Under the pieces are notes generated by a model, which saw only the letters and a list, made by a program, of their open reading frames with translations, had not been told where the DNA came from and ran no database searches. Both the position numbers and the translations under genes were made by a program. From Paraburkholderia silvatlantica (GTDB lineage Bacteria; Pseudomonadota; Gammaproteobacteria; Burkholderiales; Burkholderiaceae): a DNA stretch of 44,928 nt. The stretch spans positions 1 to 44,928 of the forward strand of contig NZ_QEOL01000042.1 of NCBI RefSeq assembly GCF_003096715.1. Direction: 5' to 3'. This document shows positions 8,202-17,805 of this stretch, piece by piece (the first letter of the stretch is position 1; each line of letters starts with the position of its first letter).

Positions 8202-8891
8202 ATGTTTCTTCAAGGCTACGGCCCGCTGATCCTCGCCGGCACCTGGCAGACCGTCAAGCTCGCCGTGCTGTCGCTCGCGCTCTCGTTCGTGCTCGGGCTG
8301 ATCGGCGCGGCGGCCAAGCTCTCCAAAAACCGCGTCGCGCACGGCGCGGGCACGCTCTACACCACGCTCATTCGCGGTGTGCCCGATCTCGTGCTCATGC
8401 TGCTGCTCTTCTACAGCATCCAGATCTGGCTGAACGACCTCACCGACATGCTCGGCTGGGATCAGATCGACATCGATCCGTTCCTCGCGGGCGTGGTCGT
8501 GCTCGGCTTCATCTATGGCGCGTACTTCACCGAGACGTTCCGCGGCGCGTTCCTCGCGGTGCCGCGCGGCCAGCTCGAAGCGGGCCACGCCTACGGCATG
8601 ACGAACTGGCAGGTGTTCGCGCGCATCATGTTCCCGCAGATGATGCGCTTCGCGCTGCCCGGCATCGGCAACAACTGGCAGGTGCTCGTGAAGTCCACGG
8701 CGCTCGTCTCGATCATCGGCCTCGCCGACGTCGTGAAGGCAAGCCAGGACGCCGGCAAGGGCACGCTGCGCTTCTTCTTCTTCACGCTGCTCGCCGGCGC
8801 GATCTATCTCGTCATCACCACGGTCTCCAACTTCGTGCTGATGTATCTCGACAAACGCTACTCCACCGGAGTGCGCAAGGCGGATCTCTGA
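8202..8891 (+). CDS. hisQ: Amino-acid ABC permease, HisQ type
   Basis: A 229-residue inner-membrane permease. It starts MFLQGYGPLILAGTWQTVKLAV and has about five hydrophobic segments. The cytoplasmic EAA loop that contacts the ATPase is visible as EAGHAYGMTNWQVFARIMFPQMMRFALPG. It pairs with the next gene as a heterodimer. The ATG at 8202 has AAGGA 7 bases upstream; longer in-frame starts lack one. The symbol follows the enteric homologue and the specificity is inferred from gene order. Confidence 0.88.
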   Translation: MFLQGYGPLILAGTWQTVKLAVLSLALSFVLGLIGAAAKLSKNRVAHGAGTLYTTLIRGVPDLVLMLLLFYSIQIWLNDLTDMLGWDQIDIDPFLAGVVVLGFIYGAYFTETFRGAFLAVPRGQLEAGHAYGMTNWQVFARIMFPQMMRFALPGIGNNWQVLVKSTALVSIIGLADVVKASQDAGKGTLRFFFFTLLAGAIYLVITTVSNFVLMYLDKRYSTGVRKADL

Positions 8892-8910
8892 ATCGCACGA
8901 GGCCAAGACC

Positions 8911-9633
8911 ATGCAAGACTTCGTCCAACTGATCCAGCAATACTGGCGCAACTACCTCTTCTCCGACGGCTACCATTTCAGCGGCGTGGCCATCACCCTG
9001 TGGCTGCTCGTCGTCTCGATCGGACTCGGCTTCTGCCTCTCGGTGCCGCTCGCCGTGGCTCGCGTGTCGAAGAAGAAGTGGCTCGCCGGGCTCGTGTGGC
9101 TCTACACGTACATCTTCCGCGGCACGCCGCTCTACGTGCAGTTGCTGCTGTGCTACACGGGCCTCTACAGCCTCGAGATCGTGCGCAACCACGAACTCAC
9201 CAGCGCGTTCTTCCGCAGCGGCATGAACTGCACGCTGCTTGCGTTCACGCTGAACACCTGCGCGTACACCACTGAAATCTTCGCGGGCGCGATCAAGGCG
9301 ACACCCTACGGCGAGATCGAGGCCGCGCGCGCTTACGGCATGTCGCAATTCACGCTGTACCGCCGCGTGATCCTGCCTTCGGCGCTGCGCCGCGCCCTGC
9401 CCTACTACAGCAACGAAGTCATTCTGATGCTGCACGCAACGACCGTGGCCTTCACGGCTACCGTGCCGGACATCCTGAAGATCGCGCGCGACGTGAACTC
9501 GGCGACGTATCAGTCGTTCGGCGCATTCGGCATCGCCGCCCTGCTGTACCTGATCATTTCTTTCACGCTCGTGTGGCTGTTCCGCCGCGCCGAGCACCGC
9601 TGGCTCGCCTACCTGCGACCGCAAGGCAAGTGA
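8911..9633 (+). CDS. hisM: Amino-acid ABC permease, HisM type
   Basis: A 240-residue inner-membrane permease, partner of the preceding HisQ-like protein. It has an N-terminal TYIFRGTPLYVQLLL segment and the EAA loop EIEAARAYGMSQFTLYRRVILPSALRRALP. About five membrane helices are visible. It starts 19 bases after the hisQ-like stop with GAGG 8 bases upstream, so the genes are co-transcribed. Assignment to HisM over HisQ rests on gene order and on the YIFRGTPL signature. Confidence 0.88.
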   Translation: MQDFVQLIQQYWRNYLFSDGYHFSGVAITLWLLVVSIGLGFCLSVPLAVARVSKKKWLAGLVWLYTYIFRGTPLYVQLLLCYTGLYSLEIVRNHELTSAFFRSGMNCTLLAFTLNTCAYTTEIFAGAIKATPYGEIEAARAYGMSQFTLYRRVILPSALRRALPYYSNEVILMLHATTVAFTATVPDILKIARDVNSATYQSFGAFGIAALLYLIISFTLVWLFRRAEHRWLAYLRPQGK

Positions 9634-9668
9634 GCCCCGGGGCGTGTTCACGCCATAAAGGTCAATTG

Positions 9669-10451
9669 ATGAATTCCCAGAAGCAGAAGCTGTTCGTCGA
9701 CTCCATCCACAAGAAGTACGGCGACAACGAAGTCCTCAAGGGCGTGTCCCTGAAAGCCAATGCAGGCGACGTGATCAGCGTGATCGGCTCGTCCGGTTCG
9801 GGCAAGAGCACGATGCTGCGTTGCATCAACTTCCTCGAGCAGCCCAACGAAGGGCGCATCGTGGTGGATGGCGAGGAAGTCGCCACGCGCGCGGACAAGC
9901 GCACGGGCGCGCTGCACCCCGCCGACGCGAAGCAGCTCCAGCGCGTGCGCACCAAGCTCGCCATGGTGTTCCAGCACTTCAACCTGTGGTCGCACATGTC
10001 GGTGCTCGAAAACGTGATCGAGGCGCCGGTGCACGTGCTGGGTCTGCCGCGCAAGGAAGCCGAAGATCGCGCGCGCACCTATCTGGAGAAGGTCGGGCTC
10101 GCGCCGCGCGTGGAAAAGCAGTATCCCTCGCACCTCTCGGGCGGTCAGCAGCAACGCGTGGCGATTGCCCGCGCGCTCGCCATGCACCCCGACGTGATGC
10201 TGTTCGACGAGCCGACCTCGGCGCTCGACCCCGAACTCGTGGGCGAAGTGCTCAAGGTCATGCAGAAGCTCGCCGAGGAAGGCCGCACGATGATCGTGGT
10301 CACGCACGAAATGGGTTTCGCGCGCAACGTTTCGAACCACGTCATGTTCCTGCACAAGGGACTCGTGGAGGAGGAAGGCCAGCCGGCCGAGGTATTCGCC
10401 AATCCGAAAAGCGAGCGCCTGCGCCAGTTTCTTTCAGGCAGCCTCAAGTAA
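9669..10451 (+). CDS. hisP: Amino-acid ABC transporter ATPase, HisP type
   Basis: A 260-residue ATPase that powers the importer. Walker A is GSSGSGKST at 40-48. The Q-loop region reads LAMVFQHFNLWSHMSVLENV, the signature is LSGGQQQRVAIARAL, and Walker B is VMLFDEPTSALDPE, followed by the switch histidine in VVTHEMGFAR. All catalytic elements are intact. The ATG at 9669 is the fourth cistron start in the operon and is followed 51 bases after the stop by a terminator. The HLWSHM-type Q-loop region is typical of polar amino-acid transporters. Confidence 0.94.
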   Translation: MNSQKQKLFVDSIHKKYGDNEVLKGVSLKANAGDVISVIGSSGSGKSTMLRCINFLEQPNEGRIVVDGEEVATRADKRTGALHPADAKQLQRVRTKLAMVFQHFNLWSHMSVLENVIEAPVHVLGLPRKEAEDRARTYLEKVGLAPRVEKQYPSHLSGGQQQRVAIARALAMHPDVMLFDEPTSALDPELVGEVLKVMQKLAEEGRTMIVVTHEMGFARNVSNHVMFLHKGLVEEEGQPAEVFANPKSERLRQFLSGSLK

Positions 10452-10486
10452 GACGACCCATCGAGTCGCCGCCTTTCGGCGATGTA

Positions 10487-10502
10487 GTAAAAGTAGTTTT
10501 AC
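10487..10502. promoter_or_regulatory. Palindrome GTAAAA-GTAG-TTTTAC
   Basis: Perfect 6-base arms around GTAG. The 15-mer TAAAAGTAGTTTTAC (10488-10502) recurs with a single change at 10817-10831, upstream of the porin. The pair could be binding sites for one regulator. It overlaps the approach to the hisP terminator. Confidence 0.35.
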
Positions 10503-10530
10503 AAGGCGCTTACGGCGCCTTTTCCTTTTT
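10503..10530 (+). terminator. Terminator after the HisP-type gene
   Basis: Arms AAGGCGC (10503-10509) and GCGCCTT (10515-10521) enclose a 5-base loop and are followed by a TTTCCTTTTT tract. Confidence 0.7.
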
Positions 10531-10816
10531 CGCCTTTTACCCGCGAAAAGCCGCCCGTTTATGCCCAAAAACGGCGTTTTTTGCATTACTCCTTGTGAAA
10601 TCTCTCGTCAATAGTGGCAATCCTGAACCCGGCCATTCAATCGACGTGAGTCCCTTATTCCGTCAGGCTTCCGACCTATTTGTAGTACCTCTCTGACCAC
10701 CATCCAGGAAGGCCATATTGCAATTTGACGACACCCTGGGGTGCGAGCACGAATTAGTTCGCCAGCGCGGACCTTTTTTGCTAAATTAGTAACCAAAGTA
10801 GCAAAACAAAGTTCAT

Positions 10817-10831
10817 TAAAAGTAGTTTCAC
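10817..10831 (+). promoter_or_regulatory. Second copy of the TAAAAGTAGTTT(T/C)AC motif
   Basis: TAAAAGTAGTTTCAC matches the 15-mer at 10488 at 14 of 15 bases. It lies about 200 bases before the porin start in an A+T-rich tract, where a porin regulator could bind. Confidence 0.35.
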
Positions 10832-11030
10832 TTCAAAAAGAACGGGAGATGCCAGTCAACCAGGGGATCTGCAAGACGACCCAGCCCGGGTTATGCAGCG
10901 GCACCAGCCCGTACGCCGGTCCTCGGGGTAATTCTCCCTCACGCGACGATTTCTGTTCGCAGCGCCGCCAAGCGCACGGACGTCTTTCGCAGTACTAAGG
11001 TTGACTCTTTGACAGGGTATGGAGGAGAAG

Positions 11031-12203
11031 ATGAAGAAAGCATTACTCGCCGCAGCATTGATGTCGGCTGGCGTGATCGCGCATGCGCAAAGCAGCGTCA
11101 CGCTCTACGGCCGCCTCGACATCGGTGTGGCCTATATGAACGGCATCGGTGCGGGCACCGGCGCGAACGGTCAGGCCACCCACGGCTCCAGCCAGGTTCA
11201 GCTCGAAAGCGGCTACTGGGGCACCAGCCTCTGGGGCATGAAGGGCGTTGAAGACATCGGTGGCGGCAACAAGGTTCTGTTCCACCTGGAAGGCAGCTTC
11301 AGCACCGCGAACGGCTCGCTCGGCTCGGCCGGCTCGCTCTGGAATCGCTGGGCGACTGTCGGTATCGCGAACGACCAGTTCGGTACGCTGCTCGCTGGCC
11401 GCATGCTGTTCATCTCCAACGGCATTTGGGACTTCGACCCGTTCGGTCAGTCGAACTGGTCGTCGGCTTCGATGGTCCGTGGCCGCAACTGGCCGCAATC
11501 GAGCAACAACATTTCGTACCAGTCGCCGAACTGGATGGGCTTCGACGTGTACGGCCAGTACGCGTTCTCGAACGCGACGAACTGGAACGGCAACGGCTCG
11601 ACGAACCAGGGCCGCGAAGCGGGTCTGCAGCTCACGTACACGAGCTCGCTGTTCCAGATCCGCGGTCTGTATGACGAAATCCGCAATCCGGACAACGGTC
11701 AGCTGGGCGGCATCTACAGCCCGCTCGACGGCAGCACGAAGCCGATCGGCGCGACGCAAGCTAACGGCAATGGCGTGTTCGCGTACTCGCGTGACTACAT
11801 GGCCATGTTCAACGTGTTCCTCGGCGCGTTCAAGATCCAGGGCGGCTACGAAGCCATCCGTTCGTCGGGCATGAACCCTGGCATCATCGGCCAGCCGACC
11901 ACGCTCGACCACGAATGGGGCGGTGTGACGTGGCAAATGACGCCGGCTGCCGCGCTGATCGCAGCGGTCTACCACGTCAATGCGAACAACGGCGGCGGCA
12001 ACGCCACGCTGTACACGATCGGCGGCTCGTACAACCTGTCCAAGCGCACGCTGCTCGACATCCAGGCTGGCACGGTGCAGAACAGCAAGACGGCCAACTT
12101 CGGTCTGAACGCCAACAACTTCGGTACGGCTGCAAGCACGACCAACCCGCTCCCGGGCCACAGCCAGGTGGGCGTGTACGCAGGTATCCAGCACTCGTTC
12201 TAA
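11031..12203 (+). CDS. OmpC-type outer-membrane porin
   Basis: A 390-residue general porin of the Burkholderia Gram-negative porin class. The signal peptide is MKKALLAAALMSAGVIAHA, cleaved before Gln20. The mature protein opens with the family hallmark SSVTLYGRLDIGVAY, and alternating beta strands run to the terminal aromatic residue Phe in YAGIQHSF, the signal for BAM-dependent insertion. A very strong GGAGGAGAAG ribosome binding site precedes the ATG at 11031. The codons are more uniform than in neighbouring genes, consistent with high expression. It should form trimers that admit small hydrophilic solutes. It stands alone between an A+T-rich promoter region and a terminator. The OmpR-like pair in this window is a candidate regulator (inference). 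Confidence 0.94.
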   Translation: MKKALLAAALMSAGVIAHAQSSVTLYGRLDIGVAYMNGIGAGTGANGQATHGSSQVQLESGYWGTSLWGMKGVEDIGGGNKVLFHLEGSFSTANGSLGSAGSLWNRWATVGIANDQFGTLLAGRMLFISNGIWDFDPFGQSNWSSASMVRGRNWPQSSNNISYQSPNWMGFDVYGQYAFSNATNWNGNGSTNQGREAGLQLTYTSSLFQIRGLYDEIRNPDNGQLGGIYSPLDGSTKPIGATQANGNGVFAYSRDYMAMFNVFLGAFKIQGGYEAIRSSGMNPGIIGQPTTLDHEWGGVTWQMTPAAALIAAVYHVNANNGGGNATLYTIGGSYNLSKRTLLDIQAGTVQNSKTANFGLNANNFGTAASTTNPLPGHSQVGVYAGIQHSF

Positions 12204-12267
12204 TTCGAAGCGAGTGTAGAAAGAACAGCTACATCGACGTTTTCACGCTGCTGCGAGAGGCGCGTAT

Positions 12268-12304
12268 CGGTGCGATGTCCGAAAGGGTATCGCACCGTTT
12301 TTTA
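12268..12304 (+). terminator. Terminator after the porin
   Basis: Arms CGGTGCGAT and ATCGCACCG surround a GTCC-GAAA-GGG inner stem-loop and are followed by seven T residues. It lies 64 bases after the stop codon. Confidence 0.88.
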
Positions 12305-12402
12305 TGCTGGGGACGGACCGCGCAAGCGGCGCCGTCCCCTTTTCTATTGGTGCATGCGGTGCTGCGTGGACTCCGGGGGCCGGTCGTGCAACGCAGGCGG
12401 CC

Positions 12403-12741
12403 TCAAACCGCCGCTTCGTTTTCCTCGCCCGTGCGGATGCGGATCACGCGCTCCACGTCGGTCACGAAGATCTTGCCGTCGCCGATCTTGCCGGTGCGCG
12501 CCGCGCCGACGATCGCGTCGATCACCTGGTCGGCCTGGCCGCTTGCGACCACCACCTCGATCTTCACTTTCGGCAGAAAGTCGACCACGTATTCGGCGCC
12601 GCGGTAAAGCTCCGTGTGGCCCTTCTGGCGGCCGAAGCCCTTGACCTCCGTGACGGTCAGGCCCGTGAGGCCCACTTCGGCGAGCGCCTCGCGCACTTCG
12701 TCGAGCTTGAACGGTTTGATCACGGCAGTAATGCGTTTCAT
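12403..12741 (-). CDS. glnB: PII nitrogen regulatory protein
   Basis: A 112-residue PII signal protein that reports 2-oxoglutarate and ATP/ADP status to enzymes of nitrogen metabolism. It begins MKRITAVIKPFKLDEVREAL. The T-loop holds Tyr51 in RGAEYVVDF, the site uridylylated by GlnD. The C-terminal signature GKIGDGKIFVTDVERVIRIRTGE is intact. It lies 75 bases downstream of nadE on the same strand and is probably co-transcribed. GlnB and GlnK cannot be told apart by sequence alone; absence of a neighbouring amtB favours GlnB. PII regulation of glutamine-dependent NAD synthetase has been described in Azospirillum, so the linkage may be functional. Confidence 0.95.
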   Translation of the reverse strand: MKRITAVIKPFKLDEVREALAEVGLTGLTVTEVKGFGRQKGHTELYRGAEYVVDFLPKVKIEVVVASGQADQVIDAIVGAARTGKIGDGKIFVTDVERVIRIRTGEENEAAV

Positions 12742-12816
12742 GGCGAACCTCGTCTCGTTATCGGATTTGTCGGAAATTTCGGAACCTATCGGGATTCTAC
12801 GCTGTGCGGCCCGGGC

Positions 12817-14919
<2,103 letters not shown>

Positions 14920-14980
14920 TTCGATAACCTTGAGGCGGGCGCGCTGCGCACGAAAGCGCGCGCTCTGACGTTCGGGCTGC

Positions 14981-15030
14981 TTGATACCGCTTGATACCGC
15001 TTGACATCGCTTGATACGGCTCGATGCTGC
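14981..15030. repeat. Five tandem 10-base repeats upstream of nadE
   Basis: Successive 10-base units read TTGATACCGC, TTGATACCGC, TTGACATCGC, TTGATACGGC and TCGATGCTGC. The first two are identical and the others differ by one to four bases. One unit per helical turn would place a bound protein on one face of the DNA. The array lies between nadE (leftward) and the FemAB/GNAT-like gene (rightward). Confidence 0.7.
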
Positions 15031-15155
15031 CCGGCTGACGTGCTGAACGAGACGCGGCGGTCCTCACCCGCCCGGGACGTTTGCTTTACCATGACCGTTT
15101 GCCGCGGCAGGCGCTGCTGACCCACCCAAGCCGCATCCCACGCCAACGGGCACGC

Positions 15156-16328
15156 ATGAAACAGGAACATTTCGATTATCGCACGGGCATCCTCGGCTCA
15201 CCGTCCGAGGTCGACGCCGCCGAATGGAACGCGCTGCTCGCACGCCAGGCGCAGCCCACGCCCTTTTTGCGCCACGAATTTTTCGCAGCGCTCGACGCCA
15301 CGCGCTGCACCACGCCCAACGAGGGCTGGGCCGCGCAATTCGTCACGCTCACCGACACGCGCACGGGCCGCCTCGCCGCCGCCGCGCCGGTGTATCTCAA
15401 GGGCCACTCGTACGGAGAGTACGTGTTCGACTGGGCCTGGGCCGATGCGTACAAGCGCAACGGTCTCGAGTACTACCCGAAGCTGCTGTGCGCCGTGCCG
15501 TTCACGCCGGTGCAGGGCACGCGCCTGATCGCCGCCGACGCCACCGCGCGCCGCCATCTGGCCGCCACCTTGCTCGCCTTCGCCGAGCAGGCCGATGTCT
15601 CGTCGCTGCACGTGCTCTTTCCGACCGCCGAAGACGCCGAGGCGCTGACCGACCTCGGCATGATGCAGCGCGAAGGCGTGCAGTTTCACTGGCTCAACGA
15701 CGGCTATCGCGACTTCGAGGACTTCCTTTCCACGCTGGAGCAGAAAAAGCGCAAGAACATCCGCGCGGAGCGTCGCAAGGTGCACGAGGCGGGCGTCACG
15801 ATGCGGCGTGTGCGCGGCGAAGACATCAGCGACACCGAGTGGCGTTTCTTTAGCCGCTGTTACCGGCAGACCTACCGCGAGCATTTCTCTTCGCCATACC
15901 TGAATCTCGACTTCTTCCGCATGATCGGCGAGACGATGCCGGAGAATCTGCTGCTCGTGATCGCCGAGCGCGAAGGCAAGCCGATCGCGAGTTCGCTCGT
16001 GGTCTGGCAGCGCGGTGAGCATGGCCGAGGCGGCACGCTCTATGGCCGCTACTGGGGCGCGCTCGAACACGTGCCCTGCCTGCACTTCGAGACCGCTTAT
16101 TATCAACCGCTCGAATTCTGCATCGAGGAAAAGCTCGACGTGTTCGAAGGCGGCGCGCAAGGCGAACACAAGATGGCGCGCGGTTTCCTGCCCACCGCCA
16201 CGCGCTCGGCGCACTGGCTCGCCCATCCGGCATTCTCCGATGCCGTCGCGCGCTTTCTCGAAAGCGAGACGAACCATATTCACGCCTACATGCACGAGCT
16301 CAATGAGCGCAATCCTTTTCGTGCGTGA
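15156..16328 (+). CDS. FemAB/GNAT-like protein (COG3146, DUF482 type)
   Basis: A 390-residue cytoplasmic protein of the family once called DUF482, now grouped with peptidoglycan-type FemAB/GNAT acyltransferases. Recognisable segments are PTPFLRHEFFAALDATRC near the N-terminus, SYGEYVFDWAWADAY, QKKRKNIRAERRK, SPYLNLDFFR, and the C-terminal LHFETAYYQPLEFCIE with EGGAQGEHKMARGF and HPAFSDAV. The substrate is not established, and the name reflects fold similarity only. The ATG at 15156 is preferred because homologues start near MKQEHFDYR; the ribosome binding site is poor. It stands alone, 88 bases before the GIY-YIG region. Confidence 0.85.
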   Translation: MKQEHFDYRTGILGSPSEVDAAEWNALLARQAQPTPFLRHEFFAALDATRCTTPNEGWAAQFVTLTDTRTGRLAAAAPVYLKGHSYGEYVFDWAWADAYKRNGLEYYPKLLCAVPFTPVQGTRLIAADATARRHLAATLLAFAEQADVSSLHVLFPTAEDAEALTDLGMMQREGVQFHWLNDGYRDFEDFLSTLEQKKRKNIRAERRKVHEAGVTMRRVRGEDISDTEWRFFSRCYRQTYREHFSSPYLNLDFFRMIGETMPENLLLVIAEREGKPIASSLVVWQRGEHGRGGTLYGRYWGALEHVPCLHFETAYYQPLEFCIEEKLDVFEGGAQGEHKMARGFLPTATRSAHWLAHPAFSDAVARFLESETNHIHAYMHELNERNPFRA

Positions 16329-16416
16329 TTCGCGCGTTGTCATGACTCATCCGTAAAACTCGTGCGCGGTGTGTCCTGAAACACCGTCGCCCATCATGAT
16401 CATCGCTTCCAGAACT

Positions 16417-16764
16417 ATGCCGTGGTTCCTCTACATGCTCGAATGCGCCGACGGCAGCGTCTACACGGGCATCGCCATCGACGTCGCCGCCCGCTTCGCC
16501 CAGCACGCGAGCGGCACGGGCGCGCGCTACACGCGCTCGCGCAAGCCAGTGCAGGTGCTCGCGCAATTCGAGTTCGCCGACCGGGCGTGCGCCTCGAGCG
16601 CCGAGTACTGGGTCAAGCGCCTCACCCCGCGCGAAAAGCGCGCGCTCGCGGCCGGCGCGCGCACGCTCGAATCGGTCCTGCCCCCGCCGCCCCCGGATAC
16701 GCCCCCGGATGTGCCCCCGGAAGCGTCCCCGGATACGCCCCCGGAAGCCGCGGCGCCGGATTGA
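16417..16764 (+). CDS. GIY-YIG domain protein (UPF0213 type) with Pro-rich tail
   Basis: A 115-residue protein with a single GIY-YIG nuclease-like domain over about residues 1-85: MPWFLYMLECADGSVYTGI, then ARFAQHASGTGARYTRSRKP, and a conserved Glu in AEYWVKRL. The VYT-G motif and the Arg in ARF match the family. Members of UPF0213 are small and of unclear role; DNA repair has been proposed. The last 30 residues are an unusual tail of P-P-D/E-x repeats encoded by 12-base tandem repeats. An alternative start at 16396 would add seven residues; neither start has a strong ribosome binding site. Confidence 0.8.
   Translation: MPWFLYMLECADGSVYTGIAIDVAARFAQHASGTGARYTRSRKPVQVLAQFEFADRACASSAEYWVKRLTPREKRALAAGARTLESVLPPPPPDTPPDVPPEASPDTPPEAAAPD
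16684..16752 (+). repeat. 12-base tandem repeats in the GIY-YIG tail
   Basis: Units such as GATACGCCCCCG, GATGTGCCCCCG, GAAGCGTCCCCG and GATACGCCCCCG follow each other and encode D/E-x-(P/S)-P. Whole-codon units let copy number change without a frameshift. Confidence 0.7.
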
Positions 16765-16880
16765 GCAAACGCCGCGCAGCGATGGGCGTGGACTACGCGC
16801 AGGGCTACGGCGTGGGCAAACCCGCGCGGCTCGACATGCTGCGCGGGCCGCAGTTGCGCGACGTCGCCGAAGTGGGTTAG
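16761..16880 (+). pseudogene. Relic of an EAL-domain phosphodiesterase C-terminus
   Basis: Read in the frame ending at the TAG at 16878-16880, the DNA encodes LSKRRAAMGVDYAQGYGVGK, then PARLDMLRGPQLRDVAEVG. The piece MGVDYAQGYGVGKP matches the conserved end of EAL c-di-GMP phosphodiesterase domains (usually 'LGVDYVQGYxIGRP'). The rest of the domain, including the EAL motif, is absent upstream, where the GIY-YIG gene is read in another frame. This looks like the 3' end of a lost phosphodiesterase gene. Confidence 0.65.
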
Positions 16881-16924
16881 GGCGTGTTCACGCTAATCAC
16901 AGGCCCTGATCGAGCTTCCATGAA

Positions 16925-16959
16925 AAAACCGCACGGCCCTCGCGGGCACGTGCGGTTTT
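16925..16959 (-). terminator. Terminator after ppa
   Basis: Arms AAAACCGCAC and GTGCGGTTTT enclose a GC-rich loop. Read leftward, six T residues overlap the end of the stem, so it serves ppa. It may also stop rightward transcription. Confidence 0.8.
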
Positions 16960-16980
16960 CGATCAAACCGGATGCGCGAT

Positions 16981-17508
16981 TTACTTCCTGAAGTTCGCCA
17001 CGCCTTCGGTGATTTCCTTGTGGGCGGCTTCGATGCCGACCCAGCCTTCGACCTTGACCCACTTGCCCTTTTCGAGCGCCTTGTAGTTCTCGAAGAAGTG
17101 CTTGATCTGGTCCTTCAGGTACTCGGGCACGTCGTCGAGCGACTTGAGGTTGGCCGTCATCGGGCAGACCTTGTCGTGCGGGACCGCGATCAGTTTCGCG
17201 TCGACGCCCGACTCGTCGGTCATCTGCAGCATGCCGAGCGCGCGCGAGCGCACCACCGAGCCGGCCAGCAGCGGGAACGGCGTGATCACGAGCACATCGA
17301 CCGGGTCGCCGTCGCCGGAGAGCGTCTGCGGAATGAAGCCGTAGTTCACGGGATAGCGCATGCCCGTGCCGACGAAACGGTCGACGACGAGCAGGCCCAG
17401 GTCCTTGTCGGCTTCGTATTTCACCGGATCGCTTTGCGCGGGAATCTCGATGATCACGTTGAAGTCTTGCGGCAGATCCTTGCCGGCGGGGACATTTGCA
17501 AAGCTCAT
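16981..17508 (-). CDS. ppa: Inorganic pyrophosphatase
   Basis: A 175-residue family I soluble pyrophosphatase that hydrolyses pyrophosphate from biosynthetic reactions. The signature is DGDPVDVLV with metal-binding Asp66, Asp68 and Asp71. Other active-site residues are visible as Glu21 (IIEIPAQS), Lys30 and the RYPVNYGFIPQTL segment. Length is that of the hexameric bacterial enzyme. It is monocistronic between a TATAAT promoter and a terminator, and divergent from the aldehyde dehydrogenase gene. Confidence 0.97.
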   Translation of the reverse strand: MSFANVPAGKDLPQDFNVIIEIPAQSDPVKYEADKDLGLLVVDRFVGTGMRYPVNYGFIPQTLSGDGDPVDVLVITPFPLLAGSVVRSRALGMLQMTDESGVDAKLIAVPHDKVCPMTANLKSLDDVPEYLKDQIKHFFENYKALEKGKWVKVEGWVGIEAAHKEITEGVANFRK

Positions 17509-17588
17509 GAGCGCTCTCTGTTGAGAAGGGAAAACCGGCGGTTCGCGCGCAAAATCGGCGCAGAACCGGACGTTGGAGGATGGACGCC

Positions 17589-17594
17589 ATTATA
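17589..17594 (-). promoter_or_regulatory. -10 element TATAAT for ppa
   Basis: A consensus TATAAT on the minus strand lies 80 bases before the ppa start, in a GC-rich context. The -35 region is poor, as often with strong -10 elements. Confidence 0.5.
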
Positions 17595-17805
17595 GCCAAT
17601 CGGCCAGGGCGGCCGGCAGTTCGGCCCAGGGCTTTCCCGCACGCAGATGAAGCGCCTGCTGAATTCCTGCGCGTAGCGCCTGCAATTGGCGCGATAATCG
17701 ACCTGCAGCCGCGGCCCATCGCCGGGCGCTTCGAGACACGCGCCGGCGGCGTTTCCCGTTTTGCGTTCCCTCTCCCTCGTTTCACCCCATTTACGAGGCG
17801 CATGC

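Larger units (their letters stand above)
10452..11030. other. Intergenic region between importer operon and porin
   Basis: About 580 bases without a convincing gene. The first 80 hold a terminator and a palindromic motif. From about 10590 to 10850 it is clearly A+T-rich compared with the neighbours, which suits a strong porin promoter. A near-copy of the palindromic motif lies at 10817. A candidate -35 TTGACG lies near 10724, but no well-spaced -10 partner stands out. Confidence 0.6.

Noticed and set aside
14981..15030. Tandem repeats considered as a CRISPR array
   Set aside because: Units are 10 bases and directly adjacent without spacers; no cas genes are nearby.
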